Under the pieces are notes generated by a model. It made no database searches and was not told the DNA's origin. It saw only the letters and a list, made by a program, of their open reading frames with translations. DNA of 64,000 bases. Origin: Anolis sagrei. Lineage: Eukaryota > Chordata > Lepidosauria > Squamata > Anolidae. The stretch's first letter is position 1. The number at the start of each line of letters is the position of its first letter. A program made the translations under genes and the position numbers. The DNA lies in NCBI RefSeq assembly GCF_037176765.1, contig NC_090026.1:132368752-132432751 (forward strand), read 5' to 3'. Shown here in pieces: positions 44,490 through 55,524 of the stretch.

Positions 44490-45360
44490 GCATTCGTACA
44501 GGTAGATTGGGGAGACGGCCATATAGGGCTTTATAGGCCAAAGCCAGCACATCGAAATGTGCTAGGTAGCAAACTGGTAACCAGTGGAGCTGAAGCAACG
44601 GGGAGTTGTGTGCTCCCTGTAGACCGCCTCAGTTATTAGCCTGGCTGCCTCTCGTTGGACCATTTGAAGCTTCCAAAAAGTCTTCAAAGGCAACTCCATA
44701 TAGAATGTGTTGGAGTAGTCTATTCTAGATGTAAAGAGAGTGTGGACCACCGTAGCCAAGTCTGACTTCCCAAGTGGGGATTGTAACCCCATCCAGCACA
44801 GGCTGGAACCCTATACCCTGTTCAGCCTTGTGACTGACCAGAACCTCTGTCTTGTCTGGATTCAGCTTCAAATGCTCGCCCTCATCCAGACCGTCACAGC
44901 GGCCAGGCACCGGTTCACAACCTGGGCAGCCTCTTTAGCATGTGGTGAAAAGAAGTATTGGAGTTGGACATCATCTGTGTACAGATGGCATCAGACTCCA
45001 AAACTCCAGATGATCTCATCCAACGACTTCATGTAGATGTTAAACAACACGGGGGACAATAGTGAGCCTTGCGGGACACCACAGAAAAATGGCTGTGGGG
45101 CCGGGCAGGAATCCCCCAGCAACACCTTCTGGGTACGACCCTCCAGGAAGGACTGGAGCCACTGCAGAACAGGACCTCCAAGACCCATCGCCGTGAGGCG
45201 CACCAGAAGGATACCGAGGTCTACGGTATCAAAGGCGACTGAGAGGTCCAGCAGAACCGACAGGGACACACTCCCCCTGCCGAGCTCTCTGCGGAGATCA
45301 TCCACTAAGGTGGCCAAGACTGTCTCAGTTCCATGACCCAGTCTGAAACCAGACTGCTAT
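44490..45360 (-). mobile_element. L2 LINE, RT region (duplicate of 36600-37500)
   Basis: The minus strand encodes VLLDLSVAFDTVDLGILLVR, GVPQGSLLSPVLFNIY and SRIDYSNTFYMELPLKTFWK. It breaks off near 45360, where CR1-flank sequence starts. Confidence 0.83.
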
Positions 45361-45411
45361 GGGTCATATCTGGGAAAACGAGAACTGTTAAAGGTTTACT
45401 CAGCTGAGGAA

Positions 45412-46080
45412 TCCTAGAATCCTAGAGTTGGAAGAGACCTCATGGGCCATCCAGTCCAACCCCATTCTGTCAAGAAGCAGGAAAACCACCTTCAAAGCAC
45501 CCCTGACAGATGGGCATCTTGTCTCTGCTTCAAAGCCTCCAAAGAAGGAGCCCCCATTACACTCCCTCTGGGGTAGAGAGAGAAAGAAAGTTCCACTGCC
45601 AAAAAGGTCTCTCACACAGTCAGAAAGTTATTCCTCATGTTCAGATGGAATCTCCTTCATTTCCTGGAGTCTGAAGCCATTGCTCCATTGCATCCTAGTC
45701 TCCAGGGCAGCAGAAAACAAGCCTGCTCCCTCCTCCCTGTGACTTCCCCTCACCTCTTGATCCTTGGCCGTCATCATGTCCCCTCCCAGCCTTCTCTTCT
45801 GCAGGCAGAACATGCCCAGCTCTTGGAGATGCTCCTCATAGGGCTTGTTCTCCATACCCTTGATTACTTTAGTCACCCTCTTCCTCTGGACACCTCCCAG
45901 CTTAGAGTCAACATCTCCCTTCCATTGCGGTGCCCAGAATGGGACACAGTGTGATTCCAGAGTAGCCTTGTATGTGAAAAACAGTTACGTCGCAGAAGAG
46001 ATGCAAGACTGCAACCTGGAAATCAAGGGAACCAGGACCATGTGTTCCTGCAGTTTGCAATATGAAGGAAGGCCAGAACT
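45412..46080 (-). mobile_element. CR1 LINE 3' portion plus plus-strand EN scrap
   Basis: 45412-45955 is minus-strand CR1 (tail to EHLQELGMFCLQ and beyond). 45960-46080 is plus-strand CR1 endonuclease sequence (ALYVKNSYVAEEMQDCNLEI). Confidence 0.8.
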
Positions 46081-46089
46081 AAGACAAGT

Positions 46090-46235
46090 CACTGATTTAC
46101 TGTAGGTTTTTTGGGCTGTCCGGCCCTGTTCCATAAGCATTCTCTCCTGAAGTTTCACCTGCATCTGTGGCAAGCAACCTCAGGGGTTGTGAGGTCTGTT
46201 GAAAACTAGGAAAATTGAGTTTATTATATCTGTTT
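46090..46235 (+). mobile_element. Penelope-like terminal fragment, diverged
   Basis: TACTGTAGGTTTTTTGGGCT through CATTCTCTCCTGAAGTTTCA, more diverged than other copies. Confidence 0.55.
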
Positions 46236-46277
46236 TTCTTATGTATGTTTTCAAATGTTTAAGAGTTGAAAACAGCC

Positions 46278-46304
46278 TACACACACACACACACACACAC
46301 ACAC
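46278..46304. repeat. (CA)n microsatellite
   Basis: Pure CA repeat of about 27 bp. Confidence 0.9.
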
Positions 46305-46494
46305 ACTTTAAATTGACATATCTAAGAATCAAGATCAATGACCCACACATTTTTAGAAACTACATAATACACTTTTAATCTGGTACCTAATTATTAAAAA
46401 AATACTTTGTTTAGGGGAAATAAAAGTATAAACTTTTAAACCAAGAACAAATTATGTAACAGTTGTTATACACAAATTATCTAACAGTTGCTCC

Positions 46495-46765
46495 CCCGCC
46501 TTACCCCCCCAACCCTATAGCCCCCTACTTCTCACAACCCAGCCAAATAGCTCCGTCCCCCTCCCCCTGAATCCAACAGCCCCCCCCTCCTATTCCCCAG
46601 GGCAATAGCTTTCTTCCCCCTTTCCTACAGCCCAATAGCCCCTCACCCTCTCTCCTTATCCCCCAGACTAATAGCTCCCTACCCTTTACTCCTCAGTCCA
46701 AAAGCCCCCATTTCCTATTCCCCAGCTCAGCAGCCTTTGTTCCCCCATCCCTCAGTCCAACAGCA
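46495..46765. repeat. Degenerate C-rich minisatellite
   Basis: About six loose units of roughly 40-45 bp with AATAGC(C)CC and CTATTCCCCAG, directly before the L2 5' end; possibly the L2 5' UTR repeat. Confidence 0.6.
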
Positions 46766-46779
46766 ATGCTGGACCACAG

Positions 46780-49700
46780 CCTAAGGACAGGAAGAGAGAT
46801 CAGATAAAGGATGAGGGGAGCTCCAGTCCTAGGGAGGCCTCTATAGCGACAATATTGGGGAGAGGGAGATGTGGGAAAAGGAGTTCAAATGTGTTAATTC
46901 GGCTTAGGGAATATGAGAGAGAATTTGTAGTTCCAAAACGACTTCAAAAACAGTCTCCTGACATGGTGAATTTGGGTAACCAGGATGACGGTCCCTCTGG
47001 GTTAAGGATGATGCTGTTGAATGCCATGTCTGTGAAGGAGAAAGCTGTAATCATCCAGGACTTGATTCTGGATGAGGACGCAGATCTGGCGTGCATAACA
47101 GAGCCCTGGCTGGATGAGGCGGGGGGGAGGGGTCAATCTTACCCAGCTTTGTCCACCAGGCTACTCTATGCAGCATCATCCAAGATCTGGAGGGCGGGGA
47201 GGTGAGGCTGCAGTGATCTATAGGGATTCCATCTCCTTGACCAGATACCCCATTCCATAGACACCCTAATTTGAATGCGTCCACCTGAGGGTAGGAGTCC
47301 GGGACATAATAGAGATACTTGTAGTATACCGACCACCTCGCAACACTACAACCTCCCTACCTGAGCTACCCCGCCTGATCTCAGGCCTGGCATTGGAGTC
47401 CCAATGGCTTATAGTGCTGGGGGACTTCAATGTTCATGCAGAGACTTCCCTGTTGGAAGCGGCTCAGGACTTCATGGTAACCATGGCAACTGTGGGGCTG
47501 TCCCAAGTGGTTTCTGGCCCTACTCACAGTGCTGGACATACATTGGACTTGGTGTTCTATCAGAGATGGGAGGAAGGTGGCGGCGTGGAGGAACTCTCTT
47601 TAGTCCCACTGTCCGACCACCACTTGGTCAAGTTTAGACTCACTGCACCACCTAACCTCCGCAGAGATGGAGGGCTCATTAAGATAGTCTGCCTTCGGAG
47701 CCTTATGGATCCAGAAGGATTCCTGACAGCTCTTGGGGAATTTCCCACCACCAAGGTAGGTGATTCTGTTGATGTCCTGATCTCTCTTTATAACAGGGAG
47801 ATGACCAGGGCAATAGACACATTCACTCTGGAGTGACCCCTCTTGAGTAGCAGAGCTAAACCAGCACCCGGGTTCAACGAAGAGCTGGCAGCGATGAAGC
47901 GAACAGAGAGGAGTCTAGAGGGTGTGTGGCAATCATCTCGCAACGAGTCAGACTGAACACGGGTGTGCGCCTATGCAAGGATGTATTCCGCGAAAGTGAA
48001 AGCGGCAAATAAATCTCACATTACGGCCAACATTGCATCCGCGAGGAATCGTCCAGCTGAGCTATTTCGAACGGTCAGAGGTTTGTTGGACCCCGCTACG
48101 TATGACGAGGTCCCTGGCCGCTCGCTGCGAGGCATTTGCTCGGTTCTTAGTGGATAATGTCACTCTGATTCGCTCCGACCTGGATGCCACAGTTACTGCA
48201 GTCTCTGAAGATATAGCGAGAGCATCTGCTTGTCCGATTTTATTGGATTCATTTCAATTAGTGCAACCCGAGAACGTTGACAAGATTCTTGGAGAGGCAA
48301 GTGCAACCACCTGCATCCTGGACCCCTGCCCATCCTGGCTGATAAAGGAAGCCTGAGGGGGTTTGGCATTGTGGGTCAAGATGGTGGTGAATGCCTCCCT
48401 TCGGGAGGGCAAAATTCCAGCGAGGCTAAAAGAGGCTGTGATAAAACCGCTGTTGTAAAAGCCATCACTGGATCCCACTGATTTGAACAATTTTCAGCCA
48501 GTTTCCAATCTCCCCTTTTTGGGCAAAGTCTTGGAATGTGTGGTTGCCTCGCAGCTCCAGAGGTTCTTGGCCGAAACTGATTATCTGGATCCGTCGCAGT
48601 CGGGTTTTCAAACCGGGACATGGAACTGAGACAGCCATGGTCGCCTTAGTGAATGATCTCTGCAGAGAGCTTGACAGGGGGAGTGTGTCCTTGTTGGTTC
48701 TGCTGGACCTCTCAGCAGCCTTCAGTACCATAGACAATGGTATCCTTCTGGGGCGCCTTGTGGGGATGGGTCTGTAGTGGCTCCAGTACTTCCTGGAGGG
48801 TCATACCCAGAAGGTGTTGCTGGGAAACTCCTGCTCGGTCCCACAGCCATTGTTCTGTGGTGTCCCGCAGGGCTCAGTATTGTCCCCCATGTTGTTTAAC
48901 ATCTACCTGAAGCCACTGGGTGAGATCATCTGGAGTTTTGGAGTTTGATGCCATTTGTACACAGATGACATCCAACTCTTTCACTCATTTCCACCAGATG
49001 CTAAGGCTGTCCAAGTCCTGAACTGGTGCCTGGCCGCTGTGACGGTCTGGATGAGGGCAAGCAAATTGAAGTTGAATCCAGACACGACAGAGGTCCTCCT
49101 GGTCAGTCGCAGGGCCGAACAGGGTATAGAGTCACAACCTGTGCTGGATGGGTTTACACTCCCCTGGAAGGCACAGGTTCGCAGGTTGGGAGTTCTGGAC
49201 TCATTGCTGAGCCTGGAATCCCAGGTTGCAGCGGTAGCCAGACTTGGCCACGGTGGTCCATGCTCTGGTTACATCTAGGATAGAGTATTGCAACGCACTC
49301 TATGTGGGCTTGCCTTTGAAGACTGCTCAGAAGCTTCAAATAGTCCAGCGAGAGACAGCCAGGTTAATAACTGGGGCGGCATACAGGGAGCATACAACTC
49401 CCATGTTACGCCAGCTCCACTAGCTGCCGGTTTGCAGAGCTAAACCAGCACCCGGGTTCAACGAAGAGCTGGCAGCGATTCAAAGTGCTGGCTTTGGCCT
49501 TTAAAGCCCTAAAATGGCCCTGGCCCAAATTACCTGTCTGAACGCATCTTCCCCTATGAGATCCTCCGGGGAGGCCCTACTTTCCGTCCCGCCATTGTCA
49601 CAGGCGCGCTTGATGGGGATGAGAGACAGGGCCTTCTCGGGGATTGCTCCCCGGCTATGGAACTCCCTTCCTGGTGAGATCAGGCTGGCCCCCTCTCTTC

Positions 49701-49990
49701 TGTCCTTCAGAAGGATGGTCAAAACTTGGCTGTGGGACCAAGCTTTTGGGACAGGGCAATAGAGTGGGAATAGGAAAGATGACCAGGCCAATTAGACTTG
49801 ATGTGGTTGACTAAGACGGTTTTAAATGGTGTATTTTAATATTTTGATAAATGTTTTTTAATATCTATGTGTATGTAAATTTGTGTCCCGGCATTGAATG
49901 TTTGCCATGTATATGCTGTGCTCCGCCCTGAGTCCCCCTCGTGGTGAGAAGGGCAGAATATAAATGTTTTAAATAAATAAATAAATTATA
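46780..49990 (+). mobile_element. L2 LINE spanning EN, RT and 3' end, broken
   Basis: About 3.2 kb. An N-terminal endonuclease frame (46855-47205: LLNAMSVKEKA, ACITEPWLDE) is followed by EN continuation at 47393-47836 (WLIVLGDFNVHAETS, PLSDHHLVKF). RT starts near 48100 (SGFQTGTWN region frameshifted), then LVLLDLSAAFSTIDNGILLG, a fingers/palm block [16 protein letters not shown], and YTDDIQLFHSF in place of YADD (Ala to Thr). The C-terminus is ARLMGMRDRAFSGIAPRLWN and the 3' end GAATATAAATGTTTTAAATA. Several stops and frameshifts make it inactive, but its span is the most complete L2 here. A short internal segment near 49440-49480 repeats 47860-47900. Confidence 0.88.
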
Positions 49991-50220
49991 TACCTGGAAA
50001 CATCATAAAGTGTATTTAAACTTAAGTTTTTCTTATGGAGTTTTTTGGGATGACAATCCCCCAAATGGAGGAGGCTTGGCATAAGACAAAAGCACAGCCC
50101 TGAAAGACTCTGCCAGGATATTCCCCATCATGAATAGAAGTAATATCATGAAGATTTATTCTTAAGCTGAGTGTGTGTATCTTACCCTATGGCTGAGAGA
50201 GTGTGACTGCTTAATGTCTT
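49991..50220. other. Unrecognised spacer
   Basis: No feature is seen before the acceptor-like TTCTGTGCCTTTCAG at 50219-50233. Confidence 0.4.
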
Positions 50221-50233
50221 CTGTGCCTTTCAG

Positions 50234-50640
50234 GGGGCCAGGCTATGAGCCTGAGCATTTGTCAAGGAACTTTTCCATGGTCTCTCCAGAAGCGCAAGCG
50301 AATGAGCACCCTCCACTTCATTAAGAGTGGATGCTTGGTCCTTGGATCAGTGTCATCATGGACCAGAGATAATGCCCTGGGGTTGGTGGACCTTCAGCCT
50401 CACCAACCCGCACTACTCATGGGCTGTAAAAGCATTTATCCAGATACAGACATTGCTGATGGCATCTTTTCCCCAAGAATCAACATGACAATAAAAGCAC
50501 CAACGTGATTTGTTTGGCCATTAGGAAGTCAGTGTAGTGCAATCTACCCAGCCATTGCCCTTCTTATCAGCAGCCTAGGCTGAAAGCCCCACACTTTCAC
50601 TTCCATCGAAGACAGCAGATAAGTTTCAGAAGTGAGTGAA
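50234..50640 (+). repeat. Unrecognised repeated block, copy C
   Basis: Follows a strong acceptor-like sequence (TTCTGTGCCTTTCAG). Frame MSLSICQGTFPWSLQKRKRM, continuing STLHFIKSG and NALGLVDLQPHQPA, stops at 50508. It is the copy with the best splice-like 5' edge. Confidence 0.5.
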
Positions 50641-50683
50641 GCTGCAATCTGATTCGATAGCATGAATAGTGGGCTGTAAAATA

Positions 50684-50816
50684 TATTGTTGAAGGCTTTC
50701 ATGGCTGGAATCACTAGGTTCTTGTGGGTTTTTTCGGGCTATAGAGCCATGTTCTAGAGGCATCTAAATGCCTCTAGAACATGGTTCTATAGCCTGAAAA
50801 AACCCACAAGAACCTA
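50684..50816. mobile_element. Palindromic Penelope-like insertion
   Basis: A 13-bp target duplication GGGCTGTAAAATA is at 50671-50683 and 50817-50829. Arms 50714-50763 and 50768-50817 pair at 48 of 50 positions with a 4-bp loop. The same site is empty in the paralogous stretches near 35875, 43725 and 56555. Confidence 0.88.
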
Positions 50817-51056
50817 GGGCTGTAAAATAGTTTCTCCAGATGCTGACATTGCGGCCTGCTTCTTTCCCAAGAATCAACATTACAGTAGGACTACCGAGGT
50901 GATTTCTTTGGCCATAAGAAGGTAAGTGTCATTATTAAGAAAATGTCACATCAATATAAATCCGCACCACAAGAGGATCTTGCAATCGATGTGGATTGCA
51001 CTAATAGTGGGCTGTAAAAGCATTTCTCCAGATAATTGACTCCCTTTCCATTGCTT

Positions 51057-51172
51057 ATCGGGTGTGTTCAGGGTGGTATGGCTGTAGGGTTTTTGTTTTG
51101 TTTTTTAGCCTAGAGCACCCGGTATTCCGAGGTGGTCTCCCATCCAGGTACTAACTAGGCCCGACCCTGCAG
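51057..51172 (-). mobile_element. 5S-rRNA-derived permuted fragment
   Basis: Same left junction (CATTGCTTAT) as 51657, 5S 5' piece, T-rich spacer, then 5S 3' piece up to GACCCTGC, where it switches to CR1-like sequence. Confidence 0.78.
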
Positions 51173-51600
51173 ATAGCCATCCAGCTTGTATTTAAAAGCT
51201 TGCAAGGAAGGAGATTCCAGCACACTGGCTTTGATTGGAGAGCCGTTGGCCAAAACTCACAAAATGAATGTCAACAAGGACAAATGGAAGATACTACTCT
51301 TAGGCAGAAAAAAATGAAGTGCGCAGATGCAGAATGGCTGTGTTCTGACTAAGGCAGAATAGAGGATGCAGAGGAAGTATTGGGGAGAAACACTCTCAGG
51401 GTTCATTCGCTGAACCACTTTCAGATCCACCTCGCGTAGTTGTGCCTAGCCCACATTGAATTAGTTTCCTTGCCAGAAGGTCATGGGGGACCTTGTTGAA
51501 CGGAGGCCTTCCTGAAATCCAGGCACGCTCCACCCACGGCGTTCCCTGCATCTACCCAGCTTGTAACTCTATTGAAAAAAGAGATCAGATGAGTCTGGCA
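51173..51600. mobile_element. Scrambled CR1 fragments (duplicate of 33093-33544)
   Basis: Same order of CR1 pieces as at 33.1-33.5 kb, including the minus-strand segment ending CATGGGGGACCTTGTTGAA. Confidence 0.7.
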
Positions 51601-51656
51601 TGGCTTGGGCTGTAAAAGCATTTCTCCAGATAATGGGCTCCCTTTCCATTGCTTAT

Positions 51657-51790
51657 TGGGCGTGTTCAGGGTGGTATGGCCGTAGGGTGTTTTTTTTAGC
51701 CTACAGCACCCGGTATTCCCAGGCGGTCTCCCATCCAAGTACTAACCAGGCCTGACCCTGCTTAGCTTCCAAGATCAGATGAGATCGGGC
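51657..51790 (-). mobile_element. Circularly permuted 5S-derived retro-insert
   Basis: Target duplication ATTGCTTAT at 51648-51656 and 51791-51799. Read on the minus strand: 5S from about position 27 (GCCCGATCTC) to its 3' end (GGTGCTGTAGGCT), then an A run, then 5S from about position 3 to 30 (CCTACGGCCATACC...ACGCCC). The two ends both fall in the same GCCC. Confidence 0.85.
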
Positions 51791-51904
51791 ATTGCTTATC
51801 AAAGAATCAATATTACAGGAGAAGTCACATTGGGTTTTTTTTTTTTTTTTGGTGCTAAAGCAATAAGGATCATTTCTGGGGAAAGGCAAAACTGTTGAAG
51901 GTTT

Positions 51905-51975
51905 ACTTAGCTGAGGAATCCTAGAATTCTAGAGTGGAAGAGACCTGGTGGGCCATCCAGATCAACCCCATTCTC
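51905..51975 (-). mobile_element. CR1 3' tail
   Basis: GAATCCTAGAATTCTAGAG to CCATCCAGATCAACCCCATT. Confidence 0.8.
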
Positions 51976-52059
51976 ACACTCACTAACCTACACTCTCCCG
52001 ACTGCGTACAGACAACAACATAAAACACACACTAAGAGAAGGTCATTAGCAATCTCCAG

Positions 52060-53082
52060 ATGGAACAAATACAAAATCTTCCTGTCTCATGCACAAGCTG
52101 TGGCATGTTCAGCTTTTTCGTGCAACAATTACTCAATTACATTTGTCCCAAGTGTAAACAGATCACTCAAATGGAACACAGAATCCGACAACTCAAGGAC
52201 CGTATTAAGACCCTTAAGGGCATTCAGGAACTCGAGCTGTTCTTAGACACCACACAGCATGCTGTCCTAGACACGCAGCCCATATCACATCAACATTATG
52301 GGGAGGCTCAAGAGGAGATCACCTCAGATGTGGACAACCCTCAGACTTGGAGGAATGTCACCCTTAGAAAGAGACATAGGACCCGGAAGCCTCCTCAGAA
52401 TACTTCTGCTCAGCTGCAGTTACACAATAGATTCCAAATTCTCACACAGCTATCACTTGACCAAGAAACACAACACATTGAGGAAGACCAGAATGGCTTA
52501 GATACTGACCAGTGGCTTGTCCTTGATCAGTGTGTGGGGGATAGCCCTGTTTGGGACAACACTTCACAACATTCACACTTACACAATCATGCAGGCGTAC
52601 CATCCCCAACCATAGACCAGGCGCAACAGGAACACATACAGGAGAACGCTAGGCTCTTGGACAAATCTCAATGGATTGTCCTTGATGAATGCACTGGGGA
52701 TGTCGAGGAGGAGGACAACCCTTTGCACCTACACAATTCACACCAACAGGATCACTTTTCTGGGGACCTATACACTACATTGCGCAAAAGGGGCCCTGCC
52801 AATCCTGAAAGTAAACAGGTCTTGGTAGTAGGCGACTCCCTCCTTAGAGGAACGGAAGCTGTCATTTCCAGACCGGATGGGATGGCTCGAGAAATATGCT
52901 GCCTACCGGGGGCAAAAATACACCATATCACTCAGAGGCTCACCAGGCTCCTCAAGCCCCATCACCGTCCTCCCCTCATGTTGATTCATGTAGGAACCAA
53001 TGATACTGCAAGGCATACGTTTCAAAAGATCACAAAAACAGCTCAGGGGAAGATCCCAGGGGCTCACATGTCTTTACACTAA
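52060..53082 (+). CDS. CR1 ORF1 protein (zinc finger, coiled coil, esterase start)
   Basis: A 340-codon open frame. Residues about 10-37 carry a paired-cysteine motif (CTSCGMFSFFVQQ...ICPKC), followed by a short helical, coiled-coil-prone stretch (MEHRIRQLKDRIKTLKGIQE) and a long Gln/Asp-rich middle with two copies of a DQWLVLDQC / SQWIVLDEC phrase. From about residue 255 an SGNH-type esterase begins, with VVGDSLLRG (block I) and HVGTNDTA (block III). The frame then leaves the family before the last catalytic block and runs into the ORF2 region, so the esterase is truncated by a deletion that brings ORF1 against the endonuclease. CR1 ORF1 esterases are thought to act in RNP-membrane steps of retrotransposition. 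Confidence 0.85.
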   Translation: MEQIQNLPVSCTSCGMFSFFVQQLLNYICPKCKQITQMEHRIRQLKDRIKTLKGIQELELFLDTTQHAVLDTQPISHQHYGEAQEEITSDVDNPQTWRNVTLRKRHRTRKPPQNTSAQLQLHNRFQILTQLSLDQETQHIEEDQNGLDTDQWLVLDQCVGDSPVWDNTSQHSHLHNHAGVPSPTIDQAQQEHIQENARLLDKSQWIVLDECTGDVEEEDNPLHLHNSHQQDHFSGDLYTTLRKRGPANPESKQVLVVGDSLLRGTEAVISRPDGMAREICCLPGAKIHHITQRLTRLLKPHHRPPLMLIHVGTNDTARHTFQKITKTAQGKIPGAHMSLH

Positions 53083-53416
53083 TGCACAGAGCATGGGAAA
53101 TAAACAAGACGAACTCCAACTTTTAGCACAACACCACAAATATGATATTATAGGCATCACTGAAACCTGGTGGGATGACTCCTATCGCTGGAATGTAGAC
53201 ATCGAGGGCTATAACCTCTTTCACAGAAACTGAACAAAGGGGAGAGGAGGCGGAGTAGCCTTATATGTCTAAAACTCTTATGCTGCAGAAGAGATGCATG
53301 ACAGCAATCCGGGAAACCAGCTTGAAAGCATCTGGATAAGAATCAAGGGAACTGGGACTCAAAAAGATCTTGTTGTAGGAGTCTACTACAGACCTCCAAG
53401 CCAGGAGGAAGAACTT

Positions 53417-54178
53417 AGAATCATAGAATCAAAGAGTTGGAAGAGACCTCATGGGCCATCCAGTCCAACCCCCTGCCAAGACGCAGGAATATTGCATTCA
53501 AATCACCCCTGACAAATGGCCATCCAGCCTCTGCTTAAAAGCTTCCAAAGAAGGAGCCTCCACCACACTCCGGGGCAGAGAGTTCCACTGCTGAACGGCT
53601 CTCACAGTCAGGAAGTTCTTCCTAATGTTCAGATGGAATCTCCTCTCTTGTAGTTTGAAGCCATTGTTCCATTGCGTCCTAGTCTCCAAGGAAGCAGAAA
53701 ACAAGCTTGCTCCCTCCTCCCTGTGGCTTCCTCTCACATATTTATACATGGCTATCATATCTCCTCTCAGCCTTCTCTTCTTCAGGCTAAACATGCCCAG
53801 TTCCCTAAGCCGCTCCTCATAGGGCTTGTTCTCCAGACCCTTGATCATTTTAGTCGCCCTCCTCTGGACACATTCCAGCTTGTCAATATCTCTCTTGAAT
53901 TGTGGTGCCCAGAATTGGACACAATATTCCAGATGTGGTCTAACCAAAGCGGAATAGAGGGGTAGCATGATTTCCCTAGATCTAGACACTAGGCTCCTAT
54001 TGACGCAGGCCAAAATCCCATTGGCTTTTTTTGCCGCCACATCACATTGTTGGCTCATGTTTAACTTGTTGTCCACGAGGACTCCAAGATCTTTTTCACA
54101 CGTACTGCTCTCGAGCCAGGCGTCCCCCATTCTGTATCTTTGCATTTCATTTTTTCTGCCGAAGTGGAGTATCTTGCA
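53417..54178 (-). mobile_element. CR1 3' copy nested in CR1 endonuclease
   Basis: Minus-strand CR1, 5' truncated, encoding ORF2 C-terminal sequence without stops for most of its length ([20 protein letters not shown] to EAFKQRLDGHLSGVI). Outer CR1 sequence resumes at GAAGTCTTCTGCCAACAG. Confidence 0.88.
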
Positions 54179-55524
54179 TGAAGTCTTCTGCCAACAGTTG
54201 ACCAAACAGGCACAGAGAAGAGATGTAGTAGTCATGGGCGATTTCAACTATCCCGATATTTGCTGGAAAACAAACTCGACGAAGAGTACAAAGTCCAACA
54301 AATTCCTCGATAGAGTTACAAGCTGGGTGGATGCGGGGAAGGCCGTGGATGTAGCGTACCTGGACTTCAGTAAGGCCTTCGACAAGGTCCCCCATGACCT
54401 TCTGGCAAGGAAACTAGTCCAATGTGGGCTAGGCAAAACTACGGTGAGGTGGATCTGGAATTGGTTAAATGGACGAACCCAGAGGGTGATTCTCCACAAG
54501 GCTTCCTCTTCATCCTGGAAAGAAGTGACGAGCGGTGTGCCATCCGCAGGGTTCCCTCCTGGGCCCGGTCCTGCTCAAGATCTTTATTAATGACTTAGAT
54601 GAAGGGTTAGAAGGCAGGATAATCAAGTTTGCAGACGACACCAAATTGGGAGGGATAGCCAAGACTCCAGAGGACAGGAGCAGAATTCAAAACGATCTTG
54701 ACAGATTAGAGAGATGGGCCAAAACTCACAAAATGAAGTTCAACAGTGACAAATGCAAGATACTCCACTTTGGCAGGAAAAACGAGATGCAAAGGTACAG
54801 AATGGGGGGTGCCTGGCTCAAGACATTACATGTGAAAAAGATCTTGGAGTCCTCGTGGACAACAAGTTAAACATGAGCCAACAATGTGATGTGGCAGCAA
54901 AAAAAAAAGCCAATGGGATTATGGCCTGCATCAATAGGAGCATAGTGTCTACATCTAGGGAAGTAATGCTACCCCTCTATTCTGTTTTGGTTAGACCACA
55001 TCTGGAATATTGTGTCCAATTCTGGGCACCACAATTCAAGAGAGATATTGACAAGCTGGAATGTGTCCAGAGGAGGGTGACTCAAAGGATCAAGGGTCTG
55101 GAGAACAAGCCCTATGAGGAGCGGCTTAAGGAGCTGGGCATGTTTAGCCTGAAGAAGAGAAGGCTGAGAGGGGATATGATAGCCATGTATAAATATGTGA
55201 GAGGAAGCCACAGGGAGGAGGGAGCAAGCTTGTTTTCTGCTTCCCTGGAGACTAGGATGCGGAACAATGGCTTCAAACTACAAGAAAGGAGATTCCATCT
55301 GAACATGAGGAAGAACTTCCTGACTGTGAGAGCCGTTCAGCAGTGGAACTCTCTGTCCTGGAGTGTGGTGGAGGCTCCTTCTTTGGAAGCTTTTAAACAA
55401 AGGCTGGATGGCCATCTGTCAGGGGTGATTTGAATGCGATATTCCTGCTTCTTGGCAGAATGGGGTTGGACTGGATGGCCCAGGAGGTCTCTTCCAACTC
55501 TTTGATTCTATGATTCTATGATTC

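Noticed and set aside
51657-51790. A functional 5S rRNA gene
   Set aside because: The 5S parts are in permuted order, lack the T-run terminator after the 3' end and have a target duplication, so it is an inserted derivative.
53498-54247. A 249-codon minus-strand frame as a host gene
   Set aside because: It is the CR1 ORF2 C-terminus of a nested CR1 insertion.
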